A stretch of DNA of 64,000 nucleotides from Kuschelorhynchus macadamiae (GCA_030620095.1 JAUTXW010003824.1:124001-188000), one strand, 5' to 3'; positions 1-13,300 are shown, counted from the stretch's first letter. Numbers and translations are program-made. The notes: generated by a model from the sequence alone, not told the origin.

Positions 1-7
1 AGTAAAG

Positions 8-50
8 ATCCCTGAAGATGCATCGTGCAATCGAAGGCGAAACGTCGGAT
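8..50 (+). ncRNA. Hammerhead-ribozyme-like motif
   Basis: The sequence shows ATCC (8-11), CTGAAGA (12-18, fits the hammerhead CUGANGA box), a GC-closed hairpin-like segment (19-38), GAAACGTC (39-46, the GAAA box and a GTC cleavage triplet) and GGAT (47-50), which pairs with 8-11 as helix I. Penelope-like elements and retrozymes are known to carry hammerheads with a very short helix III like the ACGT here. One extra base follows CUGANGA, as in the other copies in the window, and helix II is weak here. The carrier element lies mostly off the left edge. Confidence 0.4.
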
Positions 51-1379
51 AGTAATTCCAATTTGACACGGTCTAATCCCAAGGATCATTCTTCTTAATT
101 AATTTACAAATTTCTTGTAATTTTTAATTAAGGGGGAAGGGCACATGATTCTTGGAGGTGCAGTATACCTGTTTGTAGTGCTCCAGCAGAAGTACTATTA
201 AAGGCAGGGGTGGAGGTTGCGATGTTACGAACACCTAGCTCCCGGCTGAGGACGCCACTAAATACTTACCTTAAGTTTTACTCAGTTGACTCTTACATAC
301 CCTTTTAGAAATAATAGCACTTGAACAGAATAGAACCGGAAGAATATTACTTTAATTAATTTTATTACAGCTGTTAATTTTGATTTAGTTTAGTGAAGTA
401 AAGTAATAGGTAACAATAAGAGTAAGTACCAAATTTGTTCAATACAATACAAGTTTTTCATCTCAAAATCGAGTAGATATTAAGATGCGGTTTTCACTGA
501 ATTTCTTAGAATTGCTTCAAATTTTTGCCTACGTTGTTGCCAAGTCTCGATAATATTTTGAAATAAGCAAAAAAAAGGTTTTTCCAATGCAGATTAAGGT
601 CTTATTTCAAATAGGACACCATGTATCTCTAACACTTATTTAGAAGCCTGATCCTCCCCTTTTCTAAAAACGTATAATTTGTTATAATCTTTCAGAACAA
701 ACAACAGAAACAACAACAACAGTTTCCTTTTGGAAGATAAATTGTTTATACATTTTTGTTTTTGACGCACCACACTATACAGCTTAGGGGCATCTCTTTC
801 AAACTCGTTGCAAGCTCTAGGTTTTTTGTCACGCAAAATGTTTATGTGAAACGTTGCTTCACCTGACATTTTTTGACAAAAGTTTCAGATTATTAATTAA
901 TCAATTAATTATTTACGTGATTCAAAAATGTTTACCCAGAGAGAAAAAGCCCACTCCGTTTTGCTCTATACCACAACTAATTCAATTACAATAACAAGAA
1001 GAAGATTCGGAACAATTTTTGAAAGAAATCCGCCTACTCGAAAATCAATCTAAGCTGGGTAAGAAAATTTTCAGAAACTGGGACAATGGAAGGAAAAAAA
1101 AAACAGAGACTCTGAAAACAATCTTTTAAATGACATTTTATGGGTCAAAGAAGTTTTAACAATAAACAATAATAAAACATCTGTTAGAAAAGTCTTAAAT
1201 ATGTCAATGAATGAGGTACATAATCTTCTAAAAGTAATTAAGTTTAAAGCGTATAAGATACAAACTTATCAAAAAATTGAAAATCATGCTAATGAAAAGA
1301 GAGATATAATATGTGGGATATTAGCAGATCTCTTTAGAAATCAACCGGATGCAATTCTAATAATGTCAGATGAAGCGAA

Positions 1380-2480
1380 AGAGTAAACAGACCTAACTGC
1401 AGGATTTGGGGTGACGAAACTCCTAGAGCTTACAACGAGTTTTAAAGAGATGCCCCTGAGTTAAATGTATGGTCTGGAGACTGAAATTTCTTCAAAGAAT
1501 ATAGTAGTGAACAGTGGTATCCCCTAGGGCTCAGTATTGGGCCTCACATCCTGTATGATGATCTCTTACGCCTTAATCTTCCTTAAGGAACAAAACTAAT
1601 AGGATTTGCTGACGGCATTGCCATGTTAGTAGTGGCTGAAAGTGAAGAGCTCTTAATGAACATTGCTGGCACAGCATTAATAAGGGTAGCAAACTGGATT
1701 GAAACACTTGCACCAGAAAAGACTGAAGCAACACTGTTGACGTCAAAAACAAAGATACTTCCCATAAAGAAGACTTTGAGGGCCCTGTCGCGATTAATGC
1801 CGAATATTGGAGGACCTAGATCGTCAAAAAGGAGAGTGTTATCCAGTGTTATTCACTCTCAATTATTGTATGCGGCTCCCGTGTGGTACACGGCAATCTC
1901 GAACAAGTAGCTGGCCAAAAACTGACGCGTATACACTGATGTGTATACGGATATGCTGCGCATATCGCACTATATCAGCAGAAGGGGCTCAGGTCTTAGC
2001 AGGGGTACCTCCTATAGAGTTACTGATAAAGGAACGAAAAGAGCGCTATGATGGAGAAGCCAAAGTGGATACAACAAGGACATTTATGTAGAGGTGGCAA
2101 GAAAAATGGAAAACAGCAACATATCGCCAATGGACCTACGAACTCATTCCACACATCGGAGTGTGGATAAATTGACCTTGAGGAGATGTGGACTACTATA
2201 TAACACAAGCGCTTTCTGGTCATGGTTGCTTCAGGAAATAACTTTACGACAGAAACAGGTCAGATACGGCACATATGGCAAAGAAGTGGACGATGTGCAG
2301 CACAAACTTGCAGTGTACCAGATGGCAAGATAAAAGGCGAGAATATGTGAGGGTAGTAGAGTGTTTAACGCAGAGAACATGATGTTGAGTCTGATTGCCT
2401 GTGAAAATGAATGGAAGTACGCTTATAAGACTATAAGAAGAATCATAGAAACAAAAGAAACAAACAAAAGTTGAAAGTAT
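1380..2480 (+). pseudogene. R1-like non-LTR reverse transcriptase remnant
   Basis: In shifting frames the plus strand reads as the C-terminal half of a non-LTR (LINE) reverse transcriptase. A degraded GSVLGP-like box near 1530 is followed by GFADGIAMLV near 1605-1635, which is the FADD catalytic box with the second Asp replaced by Gly. Further on come the thumb, with HSQLLYAAPVW near 1850, and the insect R1-type tail AYRTISAEGAQVLAGVPPI near 1960. After 2090 a region such as ALSGHGCF follows. Several frameshifts and stops make it dead. It is 5' truncated and has no endonuclease. The family call rests on this tail. Confidence 0.7.
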
Positions 2481-2489
2481 GGTGTGATG

Positions 2490-2800
2490 CGTAAAAAATA
2501 AACATTTATGGATCCCTCTTTTTCCAAGAGAAAATTGTATCTGGAAACAACTATACAGATATATTAGAATATTTTTTGTACCCTCAACTGGAACAAGAAA
2601 GAATACTGCATGATGTATATATTTCCAACAAGATGGTGCCCCACCTCACTTTTCTGTAATAGCAAGGAATTCATAAAACACAACTTTTGGAAACAACTGG
2701 AGAGGCCGAGCTGGCCCCATCGAATGGGCTCCCTATTATCCTGATTTACCAATACACGATTTTTTATATGGGGGTATACTAAGAAAAGAGATGCCCCTAA
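2490..2800 (+). pseudogene. Mariner-like transposase C-terminal fragment
   Basis: Translated in broken frames, this stretch gives FFQEKIVSG near 2520, FQQDGAPPHF near 2625 and GPIEWAPYYPDLP near 2715, the second and third catalytic regions of the insect mariner-like transposases found elsewhere in this window. The third Asp position reads IHD instead of PLD. The front half is missing and there are stops and frameshifts. A second, more diverged copy of the FFQEK region follows at about 2805-2875, so the fragment is partly duplicated. Confidence 0.65.
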
Positions 2801-3210
2801 GTTGTATGGTGTGGTGCGTCAAAAACAAAAATTTATAAACCATTTCTCTTTCAAAAGAAAACTGTTTTTAATAAAATTAATGTAGATTAGTTGTTGTTGT
2901 TGTTGTTTCTGTTGTTTGTTCTGAAAGATTAAAACAAATTATACGTTGTTAGAAAGGGGTAGGATCAGGCTTCTAAATACGTGTTAGAGACACAGGGTGT
3001 TCTATTTGCAATAAGCTTTTAATCTGCAACCTTTTTTTCGCTATTTTCAAAACATTATCGAGACTTGGCAACAACGTAGACAAGAACTTGAAGCAATTCT
3101 AAGAAATTCGGTGAAAACCGCATTTAATATCTTTACTCGTTTTTGAGTTATAACCTGTTAAAATGTGATAATTTATAGATGGACACCCTGTATTGTTAGG
3201 GGATTTCCAT

Positions 3211-4260
<1,050 letters not shown>

Positions 4261-4268
4261 ATTTCCAT

Positions 4269-4940
4269 GAAATACGTCACTTATAATTCACCCATGTGTC
4301 ATTAAGTACCATTTTTTTTTTGGAAACTCGTAATAATACGTTACAAAATCTGGACAAATTTATGAAGTATAGTTATTCTTTGCCGTTTTATTTTATTAGT
4401 TATTAAAATAAATACAACTGATCAAATTATAGACTCTAAAGAGATTAGTAGTATTTATTACATTTAAAAGACGATCTCTCAGTAAATAATAAACCAAATT
4501 AATACAATTTGATGTCGTCGAGAAGACTTCCTTTTCATTTAAAACTGTAAGGGTCAACCTTATCCTCGTTTGGGGGTTGATGTGGTGGGGTGGAAAATAT
4601 GGGAGAAATATTTTCCCCTCGAAATAAAATGTATTATAGAGTGCTTAATCAGCTATGATATCAATGTAAGTCGATTTTGAATGCAGTAAGATGCTGAAAA
4701 ATGCTTATTCGGTTTTTTCGCCAGTTTTGTTAACACGTATTTTCATTGAAGCTCACTATGTAGTATGACAGACAAACAGTAAGTTAGGTTAGGTTTTTCA
4801 TTTGTCGGATAGTCTATTCGGGGTTTAATGGGTTTTTAGAAAGACATATGATTAGATGTCATAATTATTTTATATGTTTTGATGCAAAATATTTATTCTA
4901 AACCATGTTTGAATGCTTAAACTAGGATTTTATAACCAAC
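4269..4940. other. Intron sequence, nothing recognised
   Basis: This is AT-rich sequence downstream of exon 3 of amine oxidase copy A on the minus strand, so it is part of intron 3. I see no coding, RNA or clear repeat structure. Exons 4 and 5 expected from copy B are not found anywhere left of here. Confidence 0.5.
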
Positions 4941-5505
4941 CTCTCGAAGTTTCAATTTTTCTGCCGGCGACCATATAAATGACCAATAAGCATCTTCGGC
5001 CCACCACCTTACAGGGAAATGCAATTGGATTTTCGCAATCGCGTCGAACCCAATATTTTTTATAGCTTCCGCTTTTTCACGTGGTACTGGAGGTTCGAAC
5101 AAATGTCCATAAGTCTTTTTTAATACTCCTACAGACTGTGTACAAATGACATGATCAGCCTCATAACTAGTTCCATTAGTAGTGTTAACTATAAGTTTAT
5201 CACCTGATCGCCAGTTTTGAATAGTAGTTGCCTCTGTGTTAAGGAAAATTTTATCATCAATAGGTAATGCTTTTTCAGTAGTAGGATACTTTTGCATCAT
5301 TACATCCAAAATGGTTTTGTAACCAAGTCCATTCCAGTTCATATGAAGATCGCCTCTACATTTTTTGTACTCTGAGATTGCCGTTAAGTCGTTTAGATCA
5401 AAATTACTGTCAAACCAACATATATAGCTATAGACAAGGTCGTAAGAATCGGATAAAATTTGCTTCTCTTGAGGATCCTCTACAGAGTTGGCGAGAGATT
5501 TAAAT
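4941..5505 (-). CDS. Amine oxidase copy A, exon 3
   Basis: This 565-bp exon encodes the middle of a flavin-dependent polyamine oxidase, from TFKSLANSVEDP to LKLREV. It includes the substrate-domain segment NWNGLGYKTILDVM and the strand VICTQSVGVLK. It also contains GFDAIAKIQLHF, whose Lys matches the conserved lysine near the flavin N5 in polyamine oxidases, followed by RWW and FIWS. The acceptor is TTTTTAG before 5505. The donor is probably GTTGGT after 4941, a weak site, chosen because copy B uses the same position. Phase in is 2 and phase out is 0. The length equals exon 3 of copy B exactly. The rest of the gene lies beyond the left edge. Confidence 0.87.
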
Positions 5506-6124
5506 CTAAAAAATAAAACAAAAACGGTGTAAAATCTTCATTTCATACCAGTGACTAAAATATTTAGTCAGTGGCGAAGCCAGCTTTTAGGGGCGTAGGG
5601 GGTAATCATAATAGGGGTCTCTCGTCTATTCGCCAGCCCAAAGACCTAAGTGTGGCGTAGGTAGAAATTGGGCTAATATTGGTTCGGATCCAATATGGTG
5701 TAACAAAATGGCACTCAACTAAAATGTTTCAAAATATACTATGAAATGTGTCCAAAATTCGTTATGACAGTATTGGGATATCCGAAACCGTAAGAGATAC
5801 AAGAAAATTTAAATGGGGAATGTTTTAGACAACTATTTTTGTAAATGAGCCGTTTTGCTCACGATTCTATCTTTTTTAGTTTTTGAGATATTTTGAAAAA
5901 AAACAAGAAAGTGCATTTTCGAAAACCCCTCATAATTTCTTTATTTTTCAAAATATTTCTAATCCGTACAAACAGTTTAAGACAACTTTTTACGTAGAAT
6001 ATGCCTATTTAGTCAGATTTTATTTGCAACATTTCAGTTTATAGAACTATCATCAACTTCGCATTTTCTTATGGCCAGTAGCTTTTTAGCAATGTATTAC
6101 ACTTTATAACTAAGTTATTATTAT
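5506..6124. other. Intron 2 of copy A, unassigned
   Basis: At 5576 there is CAGTGGCGAAGCCAGC, which resembles the start of a CAG-ended hAT-like element, but no partner end was found. From 5740 to 6120 the sequence is low in coding signal and has no recognised family. Confidence 0.4.
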
Positions 6125-6519
6125 AGTGCGGGACACGAAAGAAAACCGGGCGGTGTCAATCGGTTTAGGAAGATCGACCAACAAATCTCTTTAAACCAGT
6201 GGTGTTCCGTCGTTCTTTAAATAATATGGCACTCCTTTTTGCCTATACGCACTTCAGATAATTAAAAAATGTGACTATGCTTAATGAACTTTTATCTATA
6301 TTTGTCTGTTTTCTTTCGTGTACCGCACTTCTATATCTCTTTTGTGTTGCAAAAATGGCGAATTTTAAAAAGATTTAATTTTGATTTTTCTTGATCGATT
6401 TATCAATAAATATATTTTTTTCTTGAGTTCTGTCGTTAACAGTTCACGGGCTAGTCAATAGCTATTATTGGACCACCCAGTATAGTGATACACGATTTAC
6501 AAGTCCAGATTTTACAAGG

Positions 6520-7275
6520 GCAGCCAGCATCAGATCCAGTGAACGAGATTTATCAAAATTTTAATTTATGCAGTTCGACTTTGGGCTACTCAAGTATGCT
6601 AAAAGTGACCGTCTGTCTCCGTTTGTCATATTACTTTATACAGGGGCCGTCATTGTGAAGTACTATACAGGGCGTTCCCTAATTGCGTGCTGATGTTAAG
6701 GGGGGTGTTTTTATGTCCTAAAAGTCTTAACTTTTGAGATACAGGATGGTAAAGTTTAAAAAAGAAAACATTTTTTTTCATCCCAATTCTGATGCTATTG
6801 TACATAATTGCATGAAATTTGATACACGTCTTCTATGCATTAAGGAGCATACGGATTTACCCAGGTTAATTACATATGCCACTGGTAGAAATTTCAAAAA
6901 TTGATTGTTGATAAAAAATGCCCTTTTATGCATAAAAGACGTGTATCAAATTTCACACAGTTATTTATCTAAAATAGCATCAGAATTAGGATTTAAAAAA
7001 CATGTTTTTTTAAAACCCTGTATCTCCAAAATTAAGACTTTTAGGTTCATATTAAACTTTTTTCTTAAAAAGATCCAAGAATCACCCCCCTTTAACATTA
7101 GCACGCAATTAGGAAAAGCATGTATAGTACTTCACAATGACGCCTCCTGTATAAAGTAATATGACAGACGGAGACAAACGGTCACTTTTGGCATACCCGA
7201 ATAGTCCAAAGTCGAACTGCATAAGTTAAAATTTTGATAAATCTTGTTCACTGGAATCAGTGCTGGCTCCTCTAC
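6520..7275. repeat. Nested foldback element
   Basis: An arm at about 6520-6843 returns inverted at about 6925-7275 with only scattered differences, over roughly 320-350 bp. Matched landmarks are GCAGTTCGACTTTGGGCTA near 6570 and GGAGACAAACGG near 7170, and the ends meet at GACGTGTATC near the centre. No coding capacity is convincing. It is nested in the Tc1-like element next to the transposase 3' side. Confidence 0.75.
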
Positions 7276-7450
7276 TATAACTACATTGATGTGTTAATTT
7301 TGGAAAAATATGAGTTCTGTAGTTTTTTAAATATAAATTGCAATATTAGATATTTTTTGACACCCGGTATTGAACAGAAAATTAATTAATTTGAAGCAGT
7401 TCATTGCCAGCTACTTTAAGAATCATTTTTCAAAATATATGAAAAAAAAA

Positions 7451-8830
7451 CTAAGCCATTTTTGAGGTTGACGGCTGTGATTCTAATGGTTCGATTCTTT
7501 CTAAATCGTTGTCTTCCTCTGAAAATGATGAGGTTTCATCGTCACTACTTGAAGATCCCAGTGTGATAATTAAATCATCAATAACCGTTTCAATTTTGCC
7601 ATCTACTTCCCAGTATTTATCTTCAATAAAACGAACATGTTTAACATACGATTTCCAATTTTCAGCCGATATTAAGTCAATCGCTTCCAATGTTATTTTA
7701 TTTAAATCTTTAATTGAAAGTTCACCGGTGTTGCCCTCTCGAATATATTTTTTTACTCCCGCCCATGCAAGTTCAATAGGGTTGAGGTCGCACATGTATG
7801 GAGGCAGCCTTAAAGGTGTATGACCGAGGTTACGTAAAAGACCGTCAATTTTATACCTTTTTTCTCTAGGCTTGTTGGCTGATATTACTTCATATAATTG
7901 ATATTTTCTTCATGTTAGATCACATACAAGATTGTTCGATTTAAGCCACGATATCATATGAGTTTTTCTAGAGTATTTAGTTGGCACTTTAACTTCTACG
8001 CGAGAATGATAAGACGCATTATCCATTGCCACGATTGATTTGGGAGGAATGTTAGGTAGAAGCTTCTCAAGCACCCACTTTTCAAAATTATCTCTATTCA
8101 TCTGTCCATGATAGTCTCCAGTTGTTAGTCCCGAGCAAAAAACCAAAGCAGCATCTGGAATAAATCCGGCTTCTGAACCAGCATGAACTATAATAAAGCG
8201 AGTACTAGAGCGGATTCCCTGAACAACACCTGTAACACTTTCACTTTGCCAGCATTTGTTCACTGTTATATCATTATCTACCCAGGTTTCGTCTAGATAC
8301 ACAATATTGTGCTCTTCTTGCCTTTATTGCCTTACAGTTGATATTTCACCCGCCAGTGAAAAATATTTGGTCTCTCGTTTATTTTGGCACTTGCGCCAAA
8401 CAAAACCATTTGATCGTAAAAGCCGATTTAAGGTTTTATACCCGTACAGAAAATTTATTTTGTTCTTTACACCACGAAGTAGGGGTTTGCAGGTCGGAAC
8501 CTTCTTCAAGTTTACATGAAAATCCTCTATTGTTCGTCGAATTACTTGAAAATCACCATCTTCAATTTTATCTTTGTATGATAATCGGGGTCTTTTTTTA
8601 CGAGGAGATTTTAAAGGTGAAGTAGAACATGAGCGATCATCATGTTCTCTTTGAATTTTTCTTACACTACTTTACGCAACATCAGTGTAAAATGCAGCGC
8701 GTTCTGTTCGATTTTGAATTGGAATAGTCAAACTTTTATCTAGTACAGCGGCAAGTGCACCGCATGGATCGTTACTTCGAAATAATAATTCAAATTCAAC
8801 GCAACGCGTTTATATAGAAATGAAAACAAC
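7451..8830 (-). pseudogene. Tc1/mariner-superfamily (DDE_3) transposase, broken
   Basis: On the minus strand, in broken frames, the N-terminal region reads through KKRPRLSYKDKIEDGDFQ and VIRRTIEDFHVN, a typical linker of a large insect family. The catalytic core follows: IVYLDETWVDN (first Asp), PKSIVAMDNASYHSR (second Asp), and RLPPYMCDLNPIELAWAGVK with Glu as third residue. The second and third acidic residues are much further apart than the 34 of classical Tc1, because a lysine-rich insert separates them, and this is normal for the subfamily. An internal stop near 8330, a stop near 7915 and one near 8670 disable it. Confidence 0.8.
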
Positions 8831-9149
8831 ATCCCAACCTTCTAGCGGCACGTGCATGGAGTGGATCCCCAGTGGCGAAATTTACTAAATCCTCGATTAA
8901 TTTTTCGTACCGCTTAGCTGGCGCATTTTATAGGTGAAGCGACAAACTATTACAACGAATAAAATACCATAAAATTTATTTGCTTACACAAATTTTACTT
9001 TTCCGCTTGCTTAAGACTATGAACCTTTATTTTGAGGACCGCTCGGTTTTCTTTCGTGTCCCGCACTTTAAGACGTAAAAAGTGCGCATTCAAAATTAAT
9101 AAATAGTTTTATTCAGCTTCCGTCAATATTTTAATAAGTTTTACAATAG

Positions 9150-9490
9150 CGATTGTAATGAAGAAATGTTTGATATGTTAGTCTGTTATATTAGAAACGA
9201 AAGAAATGCCAATAGGGCTATGGATGTATATTTTGACATGTACCCCGAATGATGACAGCTCGGCAGAACTGGTTTTCAAATGCTGGTTCGAAACTTGCTT
9301 GAGTTTGGCAGCTTTAATCAGACTCTCACGAAGAAACATGAAAAACGAGGAACGCAATAGGCAAATCCGAGAATAGTTTATTGAAAATCTGACTTCATCT
9401 ACAAGAAGAAGCAAAACGGAACTTCACATTCCAAAATCAACCATTCATGATGTCTTAAAAGTAACGAAATAGTATCTTTACAAGCCAATA
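9150..9490 (+). pseudogene. Mariner-like DUF4817-type DNA-binding fragment
   Basis: The plus strand, with stops, reads as RNERNANRAMDVYFDMYPE, then FQMLVRNLLEFGSF, then FIENLTSSTRRSKTELHIPK and STIHDVLK. This matches the two-part helix-turn-helix region at the start of mariner-like transposases: a DUF4817 block, then a second HTH with an xTSTRRxAxELxIPxSTVxxVL pattern. No catalytic domain follows. From 9490 to 9990 only AT-rich intron sequence is seen. Confidence 0.5.
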
Positions 9491-9995
9491 ATTGTACTTG
9501 ACTTCAAGCAGGTGATTTCGAAAGAAGAATTGTGTTTTGCAAAATGTAAATATTTCAAAAACTACTGAGCTAAATATAGACATATTATACTTTTTGAAAT
9601 GAGAAAAATTCCCATTTAAAAAATACAAAGTTTATGTTTTTTAGTAGCTTTGCGATGCTCACTTGTTTTAATAAAAATTACTTTCTGGCGGTTTCGAATA
9701 ATCCGGCGGTTTAGGACCATCCCTACAACTTTTGTATTTAACATTTATTTATATCTCTTATAATAAAGGCAGTAGATGAAGTTTAAATATGATGACACAC
9801 CCTGTACTTATATATTAAAAAAAATAATAATAAAAAAATTAATTTTCCTACAAAAGTCAAAAAACATAACTTTCGGTCTCTGTAGATGCAATGTAAGGAT
9901 TGTGATCCTACCAACATTTTTATGCAAAAAAATACTGGCGAAAATTTTGAGGTATATTGACTCCACCATTAAATAAATAAAAAAAAATAACTTAC

Positions 9996-10278
9996 GTTAT
10001 GTTTAGACATTCGCCGATTGATGTAACCTGCTCGCAACCATTTATGGGTTCATGACTACCTTCTAGTGTCTCGGCATATTCTAATATTTTTTGGGCAGTT
10101 TTGTTGTTAACAATTTCTCCATTAGAATAGTAAAAACGATCCATAGGATAAGTATGTCTTAAGATTCCTAGATCCTTTACTAAAGTATAAACAATATTGT
10201 CATCTTCACTTCCGTGGCAAAACTGTGCGCCCATATCCACGTAGGCATCTCCGAATTTGATTGAGTGTATCCTACCTC
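9996..10278 (-). CDS. Amine oxidase copy A, exon 2
   Basis: This 283-bp exon runs from GRIHSIKFGDAYVDMGAQFC to GCEQVTSIGECLNI. It completes the RIGGR flavin motif begun in exon 1 and carries GAQFCHG, equivalent to the WIHG box of animal spermine and acetylpolyamine oxidases. Its His lies in the substrate pocket, and it is kept in this copy. The acceptor is TTTTTACAG and the donor is a perfect GTAAGT, with phases 1 in and 2 out. The length is identical to exon 2 of copy B. The reading frame joins exons 1 and 3 without a break, so copy A looks intact over the part seen. Confidence 0.9.
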
Positions 10279-10389
10279 CTGTAAAAATGTAGATTTTCAG
10301 TTAAAAAGAAATACTTTGTATACTCATTTTCACGATATTTCGTTAACTTATGTTTACTTATTATTGTATTGTACCTGTTTACCTATTAT

Positions 10390-13300
10390 TTAATAATTTA
10401 TTTATTTCCAACGGAGTCACCCACTTACAGGAAATACAAAACAATAATTATAGGTAAATTTAGTTTTACAAAAATGTTAAAGTAGAGAGGAAATTAATAA
10501 AAGTAAATTAATTACTAATTTAAATAATATTAAAAGTATTAAAACTATAACTAACTCAATTCAGAAAGAACTTGACCTAAAGAAGCATTGAAGATATCCT
10601 TATCATTACAATGTATATTAAAAAGATTACATATATAATATACGGAAGACCTTAGTAACATGTTTGATCATGGACGAGTACAGTAGAATGTTAAACTATT
10701 TCTTGCGTTTAACTTAGGTACAATGAGGCGAATCTGATTAAAAAGGTATATACAGTCTATTTCGTTGTTCAACAATTTATATAAAAACGAGATAGCCAAC
10801 ATATGTCTTCTTATTTCTAGTGATATAATTTGAAATCTATTAAGTAACACATCATGATCCGCACCCCTTTCTGGATAAACACCATCACACTTGTACGATA
10901 GGTATTTGAGTAACCTACGTTGGACAGATTCAAGAGATGTCAATTTGATATATTGGATGCCAGATCAGTGATCCGTATTCCAATTTAGACCTCACAACGC
11001 TAAAGTAGAATAATTTAATTGTGTTTGGATCTTGAAAAGTTTTACAGTTACGAAAGATAAACCCTAAAGACTTAGATGCTGATGAAATTATATTTTTCAT
11101 GTGTGTCTTAAACTCAAAATTTTGATCAAATGTAATTCCAAGATCTTTCATTTCACTATATCTCAATAGACTAAAACAATCAATCTGATAATCAAACATA
11201 GTAAATATTTTTTTACGGCAGTAAGTAACTATGTAACATTTCGAAATATTTAAGTATAGTTTATTGGTACTACCCCAGTTGTTGGCTAAATTTATTTGCT
11301 CTTGGAGGTCTTGACAATCCTGCAAGACAGGTTTATCAGTGTTAAGTATTTTGGCCAGATCGTTAATAAAAAGAAGGAAGAATAGTGGTCCTAAATTGGA
11401 CCCCTGGGGGACCCCCGAAGTGACTGTATAAGTATTTGATTTAAAATCCTTAATTTCGACAATCTGTAGCCGCCTATTTAAGTAAGATCTAAATAAAGCT
11501 GTGGGGATAGTATGGAAACCCATAAGTTCTAGTTTGAACAAAAAAATGTTTTGATTAAGTTGATCAAAAGCCTTCTGGAAATCCATATAGGCTACATCAA
11601 CCTGACCCAATTGGTCCAACACTGCACTCATGAATTCAGACAAGCAGCAAAGATTTGTATTGCACGACCGATTCTGAATAAAGCCATGTTGGCTTAAGGC
11701 TATAATTCCCTGAACTTGGGGTAACTTTGATTAAAAATGCAAGTTTCAAAGAGTTTTGAGCATTCAGGAAATATACTTGTTTTAATAGATTTATTAAATA
11801 CGAATGTCAGCGGCTTAACCAAAGCGTATATGCAATCTTTGACAACGAAGCTAGGAATCGAATCAACACCTGACGTTAATTTATTTTTTAGTTTTTTAGA
11901 TGCTAAGATGATGTCTGACTCCTGAATTAAGTTGATACTAACATCACACTCAGTAATATCCTCAGGATTCACTTCAATATTATCATTACTTTGAGCCACG
12001 TACACACCTTGAAAAAAATTAGCAAATGCCTGAACAATATCAGCTGGTGAAGAAAACTCGTTGTTACCATATCTTACCACGCCAGGTATTCTAGAATGAC
12101 CCTTTTTGGATTGTATAAAGGACCAAAATTGAGAACTATCATTCTGAACGTTGCGTTCAATTTTTTGAACGTAGTTGCTATATGCCAGTTTGATTTCAGC
12201 TTTGAGAGTAGTCCTTGAATTTTTAAATATAGTATAGAAGTAGCCATTATGTTTCTTATAATTTTTATAAGCTAGCTCTTTTCTTTTGATCAATACAATT
12301 ATTTTAGGTGTGTAGCACTGAGGATACCTCCTTTTTCTGTCTTTTTTGTATGGTACATCTAGAGCAAATATATTATTTAAAGTATTATACAATTCATTAC
12401 AGGATCCATCAACAGACTCCAGTTATAAACCTCTGAGAAGTCAGCTTTAAGGATTGATTCATACAGCATTGTGAAGTTTGCTTTTCTAAAATGAAATGAC
12501 TGCTTACCATTTTTACATACCTGAAATTGTTCGTAATGTGATGCTTTGCAATTTATAACAACTCTTAGAGGAGGATGGTGTTTATCAATTTTGGACAAGG
12601 CAGTCTCATCAATAGTAACAGAGCACGATGTGTTGGACAAAACTAAATCAAGAAGTCTATTGTTTTCGTTTTCGACATTGTTATACTGTTTTAGGTTTAG
12701 CATTCCTATAAAGTTCATAACAGAAACACTTTTACGGTCATTAACTGCTTGATAAGTACAGAATTTTGGCGCTTTAAAGTCACCTAACAAAATAACATTT
12801 TTATTGTAAATGCTTGAATGCAATGCCAAAGCTTCCAAAAACTGTTCGTAATATTCAATATGAATAGAGGTAGATAAGTATATCACAATTAATGTTAAAA
12901 AGAAATGACTTATTTTTATTCTACAACCTACAATATCAACTAACGGGAATTGTTCACATAAATGAGAAAAATCTATAGGAACTGGATTGAGATCGTGTTT
13001 AATAGCGAGAAGCGCGCCACCACCCGTAGAGTCTCTATCTGAGCGAAAGACTAAATAGCACTCAGGAAAAAGTTCGGAATTAGAGACTTCACCCTGTAAC
13101 CAAGTTTCAGTTAACCTTATTAATCCATAAAAACTTGTAGAAACTGAGTTATAAAATTTTTCAATTTTCGTATTTAATCCTCGAGAGTTTTGATAGTAAA
13201 AAGGAATATTATTGAATTCATAAGAGGGTGACTCTATTAGTTTAAACTTAAATTGACTATTTTGGGCATTCCTTGTATGTAATTAATTTTAATATTAGAT

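Larger units (their letters stand above)
440..3190. repeat. Inverted repeat pair around R1/mariner debris
   Basis: The segment from about 440 to 870 returns in reverse complement at about 2785-3190, with a clearly recognisable but diverged match of nearly 400 bp per arm. The right arm ends in GGACACCCTGTATTG, a terminus style common to insect mariner-like elements. Parts of both arms translate to a fragment like the start of the mariner catalytic strand. Between the arms lie an R1-like reverse transcriptase and a transposase fragment, so this is a composite of decayed elements and not one gene. The stretch from 60 to 440 shows nothing recognisable. Confidence 0.6.
6125..9067 (-). mobile_element. 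Tc1/mariner-superfamily DNA transposon
   Basis: Terminal inverted repeats of about 29 bp bound the element. The left end begins AGTGCGGGACACGAAAGAAA at 6125 and the right end is its near-exact complement finishing at 9067. Flanks are compatible with a TA target site with one extra differing base on each side. A decayed transposase lies on the minus strand inside. A further right-type terminus, TTTTCTTTCGTGTACCGCAC, lies at about 6309-6328, and a foldback element is nested at 6520-7275. It lies in intron 2 of amine oxidase copy A. Confidence 0.75.

Noticed and set aside
636..869. A 77-codon minus-strand frame
   Set aside because: It lies in one arm of an inverted repeat and derives from transposase and R1 debris, with no gene context.
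5576..5600. CAGTGGCGAAGCCAGC as the left end of a hAT-like element
   Set aside because: No matching right end or 8-bp duplication was found downstream.
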